Shown piece by piece: positions 36,554 to 45,568 of a stretch of DNA of 64,000 nt (positions are counted from its first letter, which is position 1; each line of letters begins with the position of its first letter). Position numbers and translations under genes: made by a program. The stretch covers positions 1 to 64,000 of the forward strand of contig NZ_VTPY01000001.1 in NCBI RefSeq assembly GCF_008297955.1, written 5' to 3'. The DNA is from Billgrantia pellis. Lineage in GTDB: Bacteria > Pseudomonadota > Gammaproteobacteria > Pseudomonadales > Halomonadaceae. The notes below the pieces were generated by a model. It was not told where the DNA came from, made no database searches, and saw only the letters and a list, made by a program, of their open reading frames with translations.

Positions 36554-36626
36554 GGAAACGGCTGCGCGGTTGAATCCATTTTTCGGGTCGCATCGACGGC
36601 TCGCCAGAATCGAAAAGGTACTCAAG

Positions 36627-37379
36627 ATGCTCGAAGTCAAGGATCTGTACGTCACGGTGGAAGGCAAGGAAATCCTCAAGGGGCTCAACCTGACCATCAA
36701 CGCCGGGGAAGTGCATGCCATCATGGGCCCCAATGGGGCCGGCAAGTCTACGCTGTCGGCGGTGATCGCGGGCAAGGATGGCTATGAGGTCACCGGCGGG
36801 ACGATCGCCTTCGAGGGCCGCGACGTGCTGGAGATGGAGATCGAGGAGCGCGCCCAGGCGGGACTGCTGCTGGGTTTCCAGTATCCGGTGGAGATCCCGG
36901 GGGTGAAGAACATCTACCTGCTCAAGGCGGCGCTCAATGCCCAGCGCGAGGCGCGCGGCGAGGGCGAGATTCCGGCCCCCGAGTTCATGAAACTGGTCAA
37001 GGAAAAACTGGCGCAAATGAAGATGGACGCCAGCTTTCTCCAGCGCGCCGTCAACGAGGGCTTCTCGGGTGGCGAGAAGAAGCGCAACGAGATACTGCAG
37101 ATGCTGGTGCTGCAGCCGAAGCTGGCCATGCTCGACGAGATCGACTCCGGCCTCGACATCGACGCCATGCGCGTGGTAGCCGATGGCGTCAACAGCCTGC
37201 GTGCCGAGGATCGCGGCATCTTGCTGGTGACTCATTACCAGCGTCTTCTTGATTACATCGTGCCCGACCGAGTCCATGTGCTGGTCGACGGTCGCATCGT
37301 CAAGAGTGGTAGTGCCGAACTGGCGCGTGAACTCGAGACCCGTGGTTATGACTGGGTCGTGGAGGAAACTACCGCATGA
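36627..37379 (+). CDS. sufC: Fe-S assembly ATPase SufC
   Basis: This 250-residue ABC-type ATPase of the SufBCD complex has Walker A GPNGAGKST near residues 33-41, the SufC-type signature FSGGEKKRNEILQML, and Walker B LAMLDEIDSGLD with LLVTHYQRLLDYI as the H-loop. It has no membrane partner. The start ATG at 36627 is the conserved N-terminus; in-frame sequence back to 36546 is spurious. The last codon overlaps sufD by ATGA. Confidence 0.97.
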   Translation: MLEVKDLYVTVEGKEILKGLNLTINAGEVHAIMGPNGAGKSTLSAVIAGKDGYEVTGGTIAFEGRDVLEMEIEERAQAGLLLGFQYPVEIPGVKNIYLLKAALNAQREARGEGEIPAPEFMKLVKEKLAQMKMDASFLQRAVNEGFSGGEKKRNEILQMLVLQPKLAMLDEIDSGLDIDAMRVVADGVNSLRAEDRGILLVTHYQRLLDYIVPDRVHVLVDGRIVKSGSAELARELETRGYDWVVEETTA

Positions 37380-38743
37380 GGGATGTCGAACAGCAGTCAA
37401 GCGAGGTGACAGTCTTTCTCGACCGTCTTGCGGAGCGCAACGCAAGCCGCGGGACCGAGCCGACCTGGATCGCCGCGCGGCGACAGGCCGGTGCCGCACG
37501 CTTCGAGGCACTGGGATTCCCGACTCGGCGCGACGAGGCGTGGAAATACACCGATGTGCGCGCCATCGCTCGCGGCAACTTCGCGTTGACCGATAGCGCC
37601 GCGTTCTCGCCCGCGTCGGCGGCGGCGCTCACGCTGCCCATCGAGGCCTATCGCCTGACCTTCGTCGACGGCGTGTTCGCGCCGGCACTCTCCGACCTGG
37701 GCAATCTGCCCAGCGGCGTGGCCGTGCTGCCGCTGTCCCAGGCGTTGGCCGAGAATCACGAGGCCGTGGGCGGCCCACTGGGCCGGCTGACCGGCGTCGA
37801 GTTCTCGCCCTTCTCGGCGCTCAATACCGCCTTCATGGAGGAGGGCGCCGTGGTGCGCCTGGCGCCGGGCAGCATCGTCGAGAAACCGATCGTCCTGCAG
37901 TTCCTCTCGCGGGCCAACGACACGCCGGTGATGAGCCATCCGCGCATTCTGATCGAGGCCGGAGGACGCAGCCAGGCCACCCTGATCGAACATCACGTTG
38001 GTGAGAGCGAGGCAGCCAATTTCACCAACCTGGTGGCCGAGCTGATGCTCGACCGCGGGGCGATTCTGACCCACTACAAGCTCCAGGAGGCGCCGCTTGG
38101 CGATCTCCACGTGGCCAGCATTCACGTGGAGCAGAACCGCGACAGCCGCTATACCTCGTTCAACCTGAACCTGGGCGGGGGCCTGGTGCGCAACGACCTG
38201 ATCAGCGAACTCAACGGTCAGGGAGCCGAAGCCAATTTCTACGGGCTGTTCTACGGCCAGGGGCGTCAGCATATCGACAACCATACCCTGGCCAACCACA
38301 ATGCGCCGCTCACGTTTTCCAACGAGAACTACAAGGGCATCCTCGACGACCGTGCCCGCGGCGTCTTCAACGGCAAGGTGGTGGTCAAGCGCGACAGCCA
38401 GAAGATCGAAGGTTTCCAGAGCAATGCCAACCTGCTGCTCTCCGACCGTGCCGAGATCGACGCCAAGCCGGAACTCGAAATCTACGCCGATGACGTCAAG
38501 TGCTCCCACGGCACCACCACGGGGCAGCTCGACGAGGAAGCCGTGTTCGTCCTGCGCACCCGCGGTATCGATGAGCAGACCGCTCGCGGCCTGCTGACCC
38601 TGGCCTTCGCTGGTGAGGTGATGGAGCAAGTGAGCCTGGATGCCATCGCCGAACGCGTGGAGCTGGCCGTGGCCGGCAAGCTGCCGGAGCGCTTCAACCT
38701 GGCTGGGCTGGTGGAAGCCGCCATGGCCCTGCACGACGAGTGA
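37376..38743 (+). CDS. sufD: Fe-S assembly protein SufD
   Basis: This 455-residue paralogue of SufB completes the SufBC2D scaffold. Typical blocks are EAWKYTDVRAIARGNFAL, QNRDSRYTSFNLNLGGGLVRNDL, HIDNHTLANHNAPLTFSNENYKGILDDRARGVFNGKVVV and CSHGTTTGQLDEEAVFVLRTRGID. It starts within the sufC stop (four-base overlap), so translation is coupled. sufS begins 14 bases after its stop. Confidence 0.96.
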   Translation: MRDVEQQSSEVTVFLDRLAERNASRGTEPTWIAARRQAGAARFEALGFPTRRDEAWKYTDVRAIARGNFALTDSAAFSPASAAALTLPIEAYRLTFVDGVFAPALSDLGNLPSGVAVLPLSQALAENHEAVGGPLGRLTGVEFSPFSALNTAFMEEGAVVRLAPGSIVEKPIVLQFLSRANDTPVMSHPRILIEAGGRSQATLIEHHVGESEAANFTNLVAELMLDRGAILTHYKLQEAPLGDLHVASIHVEQNRDSRYTSFNLNLGGGLVRNDLISELNGQGAEANFYGLFYGQGRQHIDNHTLANHNAPLTFSNENYKGILDDRARGVFNGKVVVKRDSQKIEGFQSNANLLLSDRAEIDAKPELEIYADDVKCSHGTTTGQLDEEAVFVLRTRGIDEQTARGLLTLAFAGEVMEQVSLDAIAERVELAVAGKLPERFNLAGLVEAAMALHDE

Positions 38744-38757
38744 GTGAGGAGAACGCG

Positions 38758-40017
38758 ATGAACCACCTGGCCACCGAGCGCGCGCTCAACGTCCCGGCCC
38801 TCGACGTGGCCGGGATCCGCGCACAGTTTCCGATCCTCGAACGGCAGGTGCACGGCCGGCCGCTGGTCTACCTGGACAACGCGGCGACCAGCCAGACGCC
38901 GCTGGCGGTGATCGATACCTTCCGCGACTACTACAGCCGTTATAACGCCAACATTCATCGCGGCCTGCATACCCTGGCCGACGAGGCAACGGCGGCCTAT
39001 GAAGCGACGCGCGAGACGGTACGCGCCTTTCTGGGGGCGGCCGATCGGCGCGAGATCGTCTTCACCCGCGGTACCACCGAGGCGATCAACCTGGTGGCCA
39101 ACAGCTGGGGGCGTGCCAACCTGAAAGCGGGCGACGAGGTGCTGGTGTCGCTTCTTGAGCACCACTCCAACATCGTGCCGTGGCAACTGCTGGCGAGCCA
39201 GCTCGGTGTCGTGGTCAAGGTGATCCCGGTGGACGAGCGCGGCGTGCTCGATCTGGCGGCCTACCGTGCGCTGTTCACCGAGCGCACTCGGCTCGTGGCG
39301 GTGAATCATGTCTCCAACGCCTTCGGTACGGTCAACCCCGTCGGCGAGTTGGCGGCAATCGCGCACCAGCACGGCGCGCGAATTCTGGTCGACGGCGCCC
39401 AGGCGGCTCCGCATCAGCGAATCGATGTGCGCGAAATCGACGCCGACTTCTACACCTTCTCGGGGCACAAGGTCTATGGGCCCACCGGCGCCGGCGCGCT
39501 TTACGGCAAGGCCGAGCTGCTCGAGGCGATGCCGCCGTGGCAGGGTGGTGGCGAGATGATCAAGAGCGTCTCCTTCGATGTGCCGACCACCTTCGCCGAG
39601 GTGCCCCACAAATTCGAGGCGGGCACGCCGGCCATCGCCGAGGTGATCGCCTTGGGCGTGGCGCTCGACTGGGTCGACAACGTGGGGATCGAGCGCATCG
39701 GCGGCTGGGAATCGATCCTGCTGGAGCGGGCCACTGCGGCCATATCGCGTATCGAAGGGCTGCGGCTTCTGGGAACGGCGCCGGACAAGGCCGGCGTGCT
39801 CTCCTTCGTCGTCGACGGGGTGCACTCTCAGGACATCGCGCTGTTGATCGACCAGTTGGGCGTGGCGATTCGCACCGGCAACCATTGTGCCCAGCCGTTG
39901 CTGGCGCACTTCGGCGTGACGGCGACCTGCCGAGCATCGTTCGCCGTTTACAACACGCTGGAAGAGGTCGAGGTCTTCGCCGAGTCTCTCGAACGTGTCG
40001 TCGGAATGGTGCGCTGA
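38758..40017 (+). CDS. sufS: Cysteine desulfurase SufS
   Basis: This 419-residue PLP enzyme takes sulfur from cysteine for cluster assembly. The PLP lysine lies in TFSGHKVYGPTGAGALYGK and the catalytic cysteine in RTGNHCAQPLL, with LDNAATSQTP and NIHRGLHTLADEATAAYE near the N-terminus, as in SufS. The ATG at 38758 follows GAGGAGAACGCG; a GTG at 38740 is possible but less likely. No sufE or sufU partner lies in the cluster, so the activator must be elsewhere. Confidence 0.96.
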   Translation: MNHLATERALNVPALDVAGIRAQFPILERQVHGRPLVYLDNAATSQTPLAVIDTFRDYYSRYNANIHRGLHTLADEATAAYEATRETVRAFLGAADRREIVFTRGTTEAINLVANSWGRANLKAGDEVLVSLLEHHSNIVPWQLLASQLGVVVKVIPVDERGVLDLAAYRALFTERTRLVAVNHVSNAFGTVNPVGELAAIAHQHGARILVDGAQAAPHQRIDVREIDADFYTFSGHKVYGPTGAGALYGKAELLEAMPPWQGGGEMIKSVSFDVPTTFAEVPHKFEAGTPAIAEVIALGVALDWVDNVGIERIGGWESILLERATAAISRIEGLRLLGTAPDKAGVLSFVVDGVHSQDIALLIDQLGVAIRTGNHCAQPLLAHFGVTATCRASFAVYNTLEEVEVFAESLERVVGMVR

Positions 40018-40019
40018 GC

Positions 40020-40592
40020 ATGTCGACCATCGAACAGATAGCGAGCCTCGAGAAGGGACAGACACTGCCCCTTCAGCGTGATGTCGATGCCATCTCCATC
40101 CCCTTCGGCAAGACGGTGACGCTACCGGAAGACTGCGTGGTCAGTGTGATGCAGGCCAAGGGCAGCTCGGTCAGCGTTGGCTACGAGGGACGGCTCTACC
40201 TCATTGAGGGCAGCAATCTCGATGCTCTGGGACTGGAGCCGCTGCCACGGCCGACCTTGTCGGAAGAGGCTTCCGAGGAAGAGATCGAGCGCTTCGTGTG
40301 GGATCAGTTGCGGACTTGTTTCGATCCGGAGATTCCGGTCAATATCGTAGATTTGGGGCTGGTCTACGGTTGTCGCATCGAGCGCCTGATCAGCGGCGAG
40401 CGCGTGGTCACCATCCGCATGACCTTGACGGCACCGGGCTGCGGTATGGGCGATGTGATCGCCGCCGATGCACGCAACAAGATCCTCGGCGCTTCCCAGA
40501 TCGACCGGGTTCATCTCGATATCGTTTTCGATCCGCCCTGGAGCCGTGAGATGATGAGCGACGAGGCGAAGCTCGAGCTTGGCATGTTCTGA
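40020..40592 (+). CDS. sufT: SufT-family (DUF59/MIP18) Fe-S maturation protein
   Basis: This is a 190-residue protein. The C-terminal half is a DUF59 domain: EERFVWDQLRTCFDPEIPVNIVDLGLVYGCRIE and RMTLTAPGCGMGDVIAADARNKI, including the conserved Cys in the APGCGMGD loop. The N-terminal half contains PFGKTVTLPEDCVVSVMQAKGSSVSV, as in SufT, which helps Fe-S protein maturation. It begins two bases after the sufS stop and closes the suf operon. Confidence 0.93.
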   Translation: MSTIEQIASLEKGQTLPLQRDVDAISIPFGKTVTLPEDCVVSVMQAKGSSVSVGYEGRLYLIEGSNLDALGLEPLPRPTLSEEASEEEIERFVWDQLRTCFDPEIPVNIVDLGLVYGCRIERLISGERVVTIRMTLTAPGCGMGDVIAADARNKILGASQIDRVHLDIVFDPPWSREMMSDEAKLELGMF

Positions 40593-40752
40593 CCGAGTGC
40601 CGGAACCGCGGCCGAGCTTGGAGCCTGCCCGAGACGCTGTCTGCGGTTGGGCCATCCAGCATGCGAGGCTTCGCTCCGATGGTGGACAGGCCTGAGCGTC
40701 GTCCTCGTCAAGCGTCTGGGCTTGCGGTACCTCTTCCTGGTTCGGGATATCG

Positions 40753-41472
40753 ATGCGCGCGGTGGTATGGAACTCCTTCAAGATAGTACTGATGTCGCTG
40801 GGGAGCGTGCTGCTACTGGCGGCCGTGCTGTTCGTTGCCGCCAATCTCTGGGTGCTGGGGCAGACTTACTCGCGCATCGAGCGTGAGCTGCCGCTGTGCG
40901 GCCCTGACCGGGTCGGCATCGTGTTTGGCACCTCGCACTGGACTCGCAGCGGCTTGCGCAACCCCCACTTCGATGCGCGAATCCATGCTGCTTCGCGCTT
41001 GATCCGCCTCGGTCGCATCGAGCATTTATTGCTTTCCGGCGACAACCGCACCCGCTATTACAATGAGCCCGTCACCATGTGGCGCGACCTACGCGCCCAG
41101 TCCGTGCGCGATCGGGACATGACCCTCGATTACGCTGGTTTCAGTACCTTCGATACCCTGGCGCGGGCGCGGGATGTGTTCGGCGTCGAGCGGGCACTCT
41201 TGATCACCCAGGTCTGGCATCTGCCTCGGGCTCTCTTCATTGCCGATGCGCTCGGGCTCGAAGTGAGTGGATGCGCCACGCCAGAGCGTCAGGTAACGGG
41301 GCTATGGCGGCTAAGGGCGCGAGAATGGGTGGCACGGGCGGCCACGGTGGGGGACCTATACGTGTGGGGGCGCGAACCCTATTTCCTGGGGCCGTTGGAG
41401 CCGCTGCAGATCGCCCCGCCCACCTGGCAGCAATGGTTGGAACTGGAACCGAAGCGGGAGTACGCGAACTAG
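40753..41472 (+). CDS. SanA-like DUF218 membrane protein
   Basis: This 239-residue protein has one N-terminal membrane helix (LGSVLLLAAVLFVAANLWVL, about 16-35), then a DUF218 domain facing the periplasm: GIVFGTSHWTRSGLRNPHFDARIHAASRLIRLGRIEHLLLSGDN, MTLDYAGFSTFDTLARA and LLITQVWHLPRALFIADALG. It resembles SanA, which affects envelope barrier function and vancomycin sensitivity in enterics. A role in this organism is inferred from the family only. Confidence 0.85.
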   Translation: MRAVVWNSFKIVLMSLGSVLLLAAVLFVAANLWVLGQTYSRIERELPLCGPDRVGIVFGTSHWTRSGLRNPHFDARIHAASRLIRLGRIEHLLLSGDNRTRYYNEPVTMWRDLRAQSVRDRDMTLDYAGFSTFDTLARARDVFGVERALLITQVWHLPRALFIADALGLEVSGCATPERQVTGLWRLRAREWVARAATVGDLYVWGREPYFLGPLEPLQIAPPTWQQWLELEPKREYAN

Positions 41473-41487
41473 TCGACGCCGTACGGA

Positions 41488-41931
41488 CTAGCGTCGCCGC
41501 TGCTTCTGCTGGCGATAGAGTTCGCGGATCAGCGCACGGCAATCCCTCCAGCACTGCTCCACGACCGGCTCCAAGGGGGCGGGGAGCGGATGCGTATAGA
41601 GGGTGGCCAACGCTTGCATCAGCACCCGCTCCTGCTCGAGCAGTTCGCCGATGACGACCTGGCTTTCATTGCCCACGAAGCTTTTCAGCCGGCTCCATAG
41701 CCACATGTAATCGTCGCGTTCGACGTCAGCGTCTCGGGGCAGCAGGTCGAGGTGGCGACGGGCCAGTTCCTGTAGCTTGCGCGTCGCCTTGGCCCGGGAC
41801 TCGTAGTGGGGCTTCAGGGCCTCGCGCAGCGAAGGACGCAGGCGCTCGAGATTGTCCTGAAAGTAATCGATGCTGTCAGCCAGCGCTTCCAACACGCTGT
41901 CCATCGCCACTTGGCGATTATCGAGAAACAT
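41488..41931 (-). CDS. Helical hypothetical protein (possibly four-helix-bundle)
   Basis: This 147-residue protein is predicted to be almost all helical (SVLEALADSIDYFQDNLERLRPSL, YESRAKATRKLQELARRHLDLL, DDYMWLWSRLKSFVGNESQVVIGELLEQERVLMQALATL) with a basic C-terminus KQRRR. It could be a four-helix-bundle protein of the DUF2383 type, but I do not recognise the family firmly. The ATG follows GGAGGTGACCGCTC. Confidence 0.6.
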   Translation of the reverse strand: MFLDNRQVAMDSVLEALADSIDYFQDNLERLRPSLREALKPHYESRAKATRKLQELARRHLDLLPRDADVERDDYMWLWSRLKSFVGNESQVVIGELLEQERVLMQALATLYTHPLPAPLEPVVEQCWRDCRALIRELYRQQKQRRR

Positions 41932-42041
41932 GAGCGGTCACCTCCTCCGGTGACGCAGATTGTGGCGGGGGAAACACTGTTTTGCTAGCCCCGCAGCCAA
42001 AATATGTAACCTTTCTACAAATTCGGGCGCTTTTCTCGCAA

Positions 42042-42956
42042 TTACCCCTTGGGCTTAGGAGGCGCCTTGGTCTTGCGCGTGGAAGAGGCGTTCTTCTCGA
42101 TATGCTCGATGATCAACCCGGCGATATCCTTGCCTGTCGCGGTCTCGATGCCCTGCAACCCCGGCGAGGAATTGACTTCCATGATCACCGGACCATGATT
42201 GGCGCGCAGCAGGTCGACCCCTGCGACCCGCAAGCCCATCGCCTTGGCGGCGCGGATCGCCGTGGAGCGTTCCTCGGGAGTGATGCGAATGAGGCTGGCC
42301 GTTCCGCCGCGATGCAGGTTGGACCGAAACTCGCCCTCTGCCGCCTGTCGTTTCATCGAGGCAACTACCTTGTCACCGATCACGAAGCAGCGGATATCGG
42401 CGCCGCGGGCCTCCTTGATGTACTCCTGAACCATGATGTTGGCTTTCATGCCCATGAAAGCCTGGATCACCGATTCCGCCGCCTGGTTGGTCTCGGCCAG
42501 CACGACGCCGATGCCTTGGGTGCCCTCCAGCAACTTGATTACCAAGGGCGCACCCTTGACCATAGTAATCAGGTCGGGAATGTCATCCGGCGAATGGGCG
42601 AAACCGGTAATCGGCAGGCCCAGCCCCTTGCGCGAGAGCAGTTGCAGCGAGCGCAGCTTGTCGCGCGAACGAGTGATTGCCACCGAATCGTTGAGTACGT
42701 AAGTACCCATCATCTCGAACTGGCGCAATACGGCGCAACCGTAAAAGGTGACCGAGGCGCCAATGCGCGGAATGACGGCGTCGAAGCGCTCGATTTCCTC
42801 CCCTTTGTAGTGAATCGAGGGATGATGCGCGGCAATGCTCATGTAGCAGCGCAGGGTATCGATCACCCGGACCTTATGGCCGCGTTGTTCGGCGGCCTCC
42901 ACCAGTCGGCGGGTGGAGTAGAGATTGCGGTTGCGGGACAACAGCGCGATATGCAT
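42042..42956 (-). CDS. rimK: Ribosomal protein S6 glutamate ligase RimK
   Basis: This 304-residue ATP-grasp ligase adds glutamates to the C-terminus of ribosomal protein S6. Family blocks include [76 protein letters not shown] and [14 protein letters not shown]. The C-terminal tail is basic and proline-rich. The ATG at 42956 follows GGAG at eight bases, 28 bases after the upstream gene ends. The pair rimB-rimK is known in Pseudomonas. Confidence 0.95.
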   Translation of the reverse strand: MHIALLSRNRNLYSTRRLVEAAEQRGHKVRVIDTLRCYMSIAAHHPSIHYKGEEIERFDAVIPRIGASVTFYGCAVLRQFEMMGTYVLNDSVAITRSRDKLRSLQLLSRKGLGLPITGFAHSPDDIPDLITMVKGAPLVIKLLEGTQGIGVVLAETNQAAESVIQAFMGMKANIMVQEYIKEARGADIRCFVIGDKVVASMKRQAAEGEFRSNLHRGGTASLIRITPEERSTAIRAAKAMGLRVAGVDLLRANHGPVIMEVNSSPGLQGIETATGKDIAGLIIEHIEKNASSTRKTKAPPKPKG

Positions 42957-42984
42957 CGAAGGCTCCGGAGCGTAATGCCGGTGA

Positions 42985-43422
42985 TCAGGGTTCGCCATGC
43001 AGGAAAGTGGCCCCGGGGGCCACCAGCAGGCGGCGCAGGGCGCGACGGCCGAGCAGCATGGGGTGACTCATGTCGCGACGATCGGCCAGCGTCAGCTCGA
43101 CCATCATCTCCAGTTTACCCATCTGCAGCGGCGTGCGAATGACGTAGCGCCACTCCTTTTGCCCATTGGAACTGGTCACGCGGCGACGATCATGGAGGTG
43201 GGTACGGAATACGTGAGGCGGTGTTTCCTTGCCGCCGCTGCGAGTCGTGAAGCTGACCCACAAATGTCCCTCTTCCTCGAAGATCTCGATATCCTCGGCG
43301 TGCAACGCAGAAGTGCGCGCTCCGGTGTCCACCTTGGCGCACACCGTCATGCCGATTTCCGGCAAAGTGACCATCTCGCGTCGACCGATCACGGCCTTGG
43401 GCGTGTAGGGAAGTTCCTTCAT
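42985..43422 (-). CDS. rimB: Retropepsin-like aspartic endopeptidase RimB
   Basis: This 145-residue protein has the retropepsin-type motif [16 protein letters not shown] near residues 30-45 (catalytic Asp in DTGA), and [19 protein letters not shown] before it. The C-terminal [19 protein letters not shown] also fits. It belongs to the family once annotated as ATP-dependent zinc proteases. In pseudomonads RimB trims the polyglutamate tail on S6 that RimK makes. Its position directly upstream of rimK fits. Confidence 0.88.
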   Translation of the reverse strand: MKELPYTPKAVIGRREMVTLPEIGMTVCAKVDTGARTSALHAEDIEIFEEEGHLWVSFTTRSGGKETPPHVFRTHLHDRRRVTSSNGQKEWRYVIRTPLQMGKLEMMVELTLADRRDMSHPMLLGRRALRRLLVAPGATFLHGEP

Positions 43423-43447
43423 CGCGTTCAGTTCCAGCGACTCATGC

Positions 43448-44479
43448 TCATTGGCCGAGCCTGGCTAGGCGCCGGCCGATGACGGAGTCCGGCGACGCTT
43501 CGCGCAGGGTCACCAGTACCGGCAGGCGCAGCCGGGGAATCAACGCCAGGTCGCGAGCGGCGTTGGCGAAGTCGGCCCGAGGTTGCTCCGCCAGCCGCAT
43601 CAGGTATCGCGGGAGGCGCTCGGCATCTTCCAGGTGCATCCAGTTGCGCCCGGCGATGGCTGCCAGCAGGTCGGGACCACAAGCCGAGGCATCGTCGAGC
43701 AGACTATCGATCCAGGGGCCGGCGACCGCCTCGGAGGCGCTGCCGACGGCCCGCAGACAGGCGCAAAGAGCTTCCAGGTCGCCCTGAATCGCGGCTCGTT
43801 CGCCGCGTTCACGCACTATTCGTGCTAGCGCATCCGGCACCGCTACATGCTCCAGACAGTAGCATAGCGAAATCAGCACTTCGCGCGGCAGCGTCGGCAG
43901 TCGCGCCGTCAATTCTCGGGCGTCGGCGGCGTCCAGACGCACGGCGAAATCGGCCAACCCCTGCAACCCCAGAAATTGCCAATCGACCTCCTGTTGACCG
44001 CTGAGGTAGGCCGCCACCGGCTCCAGATGAGGACTGCCCGGTTTACCCATGTCATGCGTGGCGCGGGCATGCAGCATGGCCTGGAAAGGTAGCGAGGGGG
44101 TAAAGGCCAGCGGATTGTCCTGCATCAAATTATCCACCGCCTCGTCATTTTCCGTCGTGCTGCCGACACGCGCGGCATTGCGGCCCAGAGTGACCAACAG
44201 GCGTTCCAGGAAGGCATCGCGGGGGGCCGGTACCAGTTGCCCCTGTTCATCGAGGGGCAGCGCAAGAAACCAGATCAGCGGATCGTTCAGGTCGCCCAAG
44301 CGAAATACGATGCCTAGGCGCGCCTGGCCCTGCCAGGGTAACGGCCAGGGGACCGCGCCTTTCTCGAAGCGCGACAAGGTATCGAGGGCGCACGGCTCCA
44401 CTCGACGGCCCATGTGGTAGAGGTGCACCTCTGCGCCCGTGCGCGTGAAGAAATCGTGAAGCGTGTGGATCGGCTGCAT
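43448..44479 (-). CDS. DUF3549-family protein
   Basis: This 343-residue cytoplasmic protein matches DUF3549 by the opening QPIHTLHDFFTRTGAEVHLYHMGRRVEPCALDTLSRFEKG and by PWPLPWQGQARLGIVFRLGDLNDPLIWFLALPLDEQGQL. Later helical stretches are Leu/Ala-rich. Its function is unknown. The ATG at 44479 has GGGAG at five bases; in-frame starts at 44491 and 44503 are weaker. It lies just upstream of rimB on the same strand (25 bases), so it may belong to the rim transcript. Confidence 0.8.
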   Translation of the reverse strand: MQPIHTLHDFFTRTGAEVHLYHMGRRVEPCALDTLSRFEKGAVPWPLPWQGQARLGIVFRLGDLNDPLIWFLALPLDEQGQLVPAPRDAFLERLLVTLGRNAARVGSTTENDEAVDNLMQDNPLAFTPSLPFQAMLHARATHDMGKPGSPHLEPVAAYLSGQQEVDWQFLGLQGLADFAVRLDAADARELTARLPTLPREVLISLCYCLEHVAVPDALARIVRERGERAAIQGDLEALCACLRAVGSASEAVAGPWIDSLLDDASACGPDLLAAIAGRNWMHLEDAERLPRYLMRLAEQPRADFANAARDLALIPRLRLPVLVTLREASPDSVIGRRLARLGQ

Positions 44480-44794
44480 GTCGACTCCCATTCGAGCGTG
44501 CACTCTACCGTGTCGGCCGGGGGCTTGTCAGCCATCCCACGGCGCTTGTCGCCGAGGATGGTCAAGAAATGACCATCCCTGGCGATCCCACGGATTCTCT
44601 GCTACCGCGGCGGGTTTCCATAGCTTATCCACAGCCTCTTTCAGGGAATCTGTGCATTACCCCCTCACGCAGCTACGCTATGGCTGACATAACCAAGGGC
44701 TATTGGAGCCGTGCGGTATTCTTTATGTACTGTAGCTGCTTGGGAGGAATAAGATTGGTGTCCAATATTCCAAATCAATATTAAGGAGGCGGTC
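44480..44794. promoter_or_regulatory. 315-base region upstream of the amino-acid ABC operon
   Basis: It holds the promoters of the two divergent units. The inverted repeats ATTGG-TGT-CCAAT (44754-44766) and AATATT-N7-AATATT just before the ribosome site (AAGGAGGCGGTC) are candidate operators. An isolated TTATCCACA DnaA-box match lies at 44625-44633. I see no gene. Confidence 0.45.
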
Positions 44795-45553
44795 ATGAAG
44801 CGTTCCCTTGCCGCAGCGGTGGTGCTGTCCGGGGTTCTGGGTCTAGCCAGTGGTCTCGCCCAGGCAAATGACGTGCTCAAGGTGGGCATGTCGGGTAGCT
44901 ATTTTCCTTTCACTTTCGTCGAGCAGGATACGCTCAAGGGCTTTGAAGTGGATGTCATGCGTGCCGTGGGCGAGGAGCTGGGAGTCGAGGTCGAGTTCGA
45001 GACCGCCAACTTCTCCGGCCTGTTCGGCATGCTCGAATCCGGCCGTATCGATACCATCGCCAACCAGATCACTATCACCGAGGAGCGGCAGGCCCAGTAC
45101 CTCTTCACCGAACCTTACGTCTATGACGGTGCTCAGGTGGTGGTGAGAGCCGGCAACGAAGAAATAGCGGGCGTCGAGGATCTCCGGGGCAAGCGTGTCG
45201 CCGTCAACCTCGGCTCGAACTATGAGCAGTTGTTGCGTGAGCTGCCTTTCGCCGACGAGATCGATATCCGTACTTACGACAGCAACATCGAGCAGGATAC
45301 GGCGCTGGGTCGCGTCGATGCCTTCGTCATGGACCGGGTCAGCGCCAGTCAAGTGATCCAGGAAAAGCCGCTGCCTTTACAACTTGCCGGCGAACCGTTC
45401 TCGAGCATTCGCAACGCACTGCCGTTCCGCGACACCGAAGCGGACCGTGCGCTGCGGGACCGGGTCGACGAAGCGCTCGCCGCGCTACGCGAGGACGGCA
45501 CCTTGACGGCGATTTCCGAGCGTTGGTTCGGTACCGACATCACGCGGCCGTAA
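44795..45553 (+). CDS. Polar amino-acid (cystine-type) ABC transporter binding protein
   Basis: This 252-residue protein has a signal peptide with cleavage after AQA (about residue 24). The SBP_bac_3 fold follows: LKVGMSGSYFPFTFVEQDTLKGFEVDVMRAVGEELG, IANQITITEERQAQYLFTEPYVYDGAQVVV and DLRGKRVAVNLGSNYEQLLREL. It resembles FliY/TcyJ cystine receptors. The start ATG follows AAGGAGGCGGTC. It is the first gene of a three-gene importer. Confidence 0.92.
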   Translation: MKRSLAAAVVLSGVLGLASGLAQANDVLKVGMSGSYFPFTFVEQDTLKGFEVDVMRAVGEELGVEVEFETANFSGLFGMLESGRIDTIANQITITEERQAQYLFTEPYVYDGAQVVVRAGNEEIAGVEDLRGKRVAVNLGSNYEQLLRELPFADEIDIRTYDSNIEQDTALGRVDAFVMDRVSASQVIQEKPLPLQLAGEPFSSIRNALPFRDTEADRALRDRVDEALAALREDGTLTAISERWFGTDITRP

Positions 45554-45568
45554 TCCGGGCATTCCGAC

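Noticed and set aside
44625..44633. Perfect DnaA-box match TTATCCACA upstream of the amino-acid ABC operon
   Set aside because: It is a single copy with no cluster of boxes, no AT-rich unwinding element and no dnaA or gidA neighbour, so it does not support an origin.
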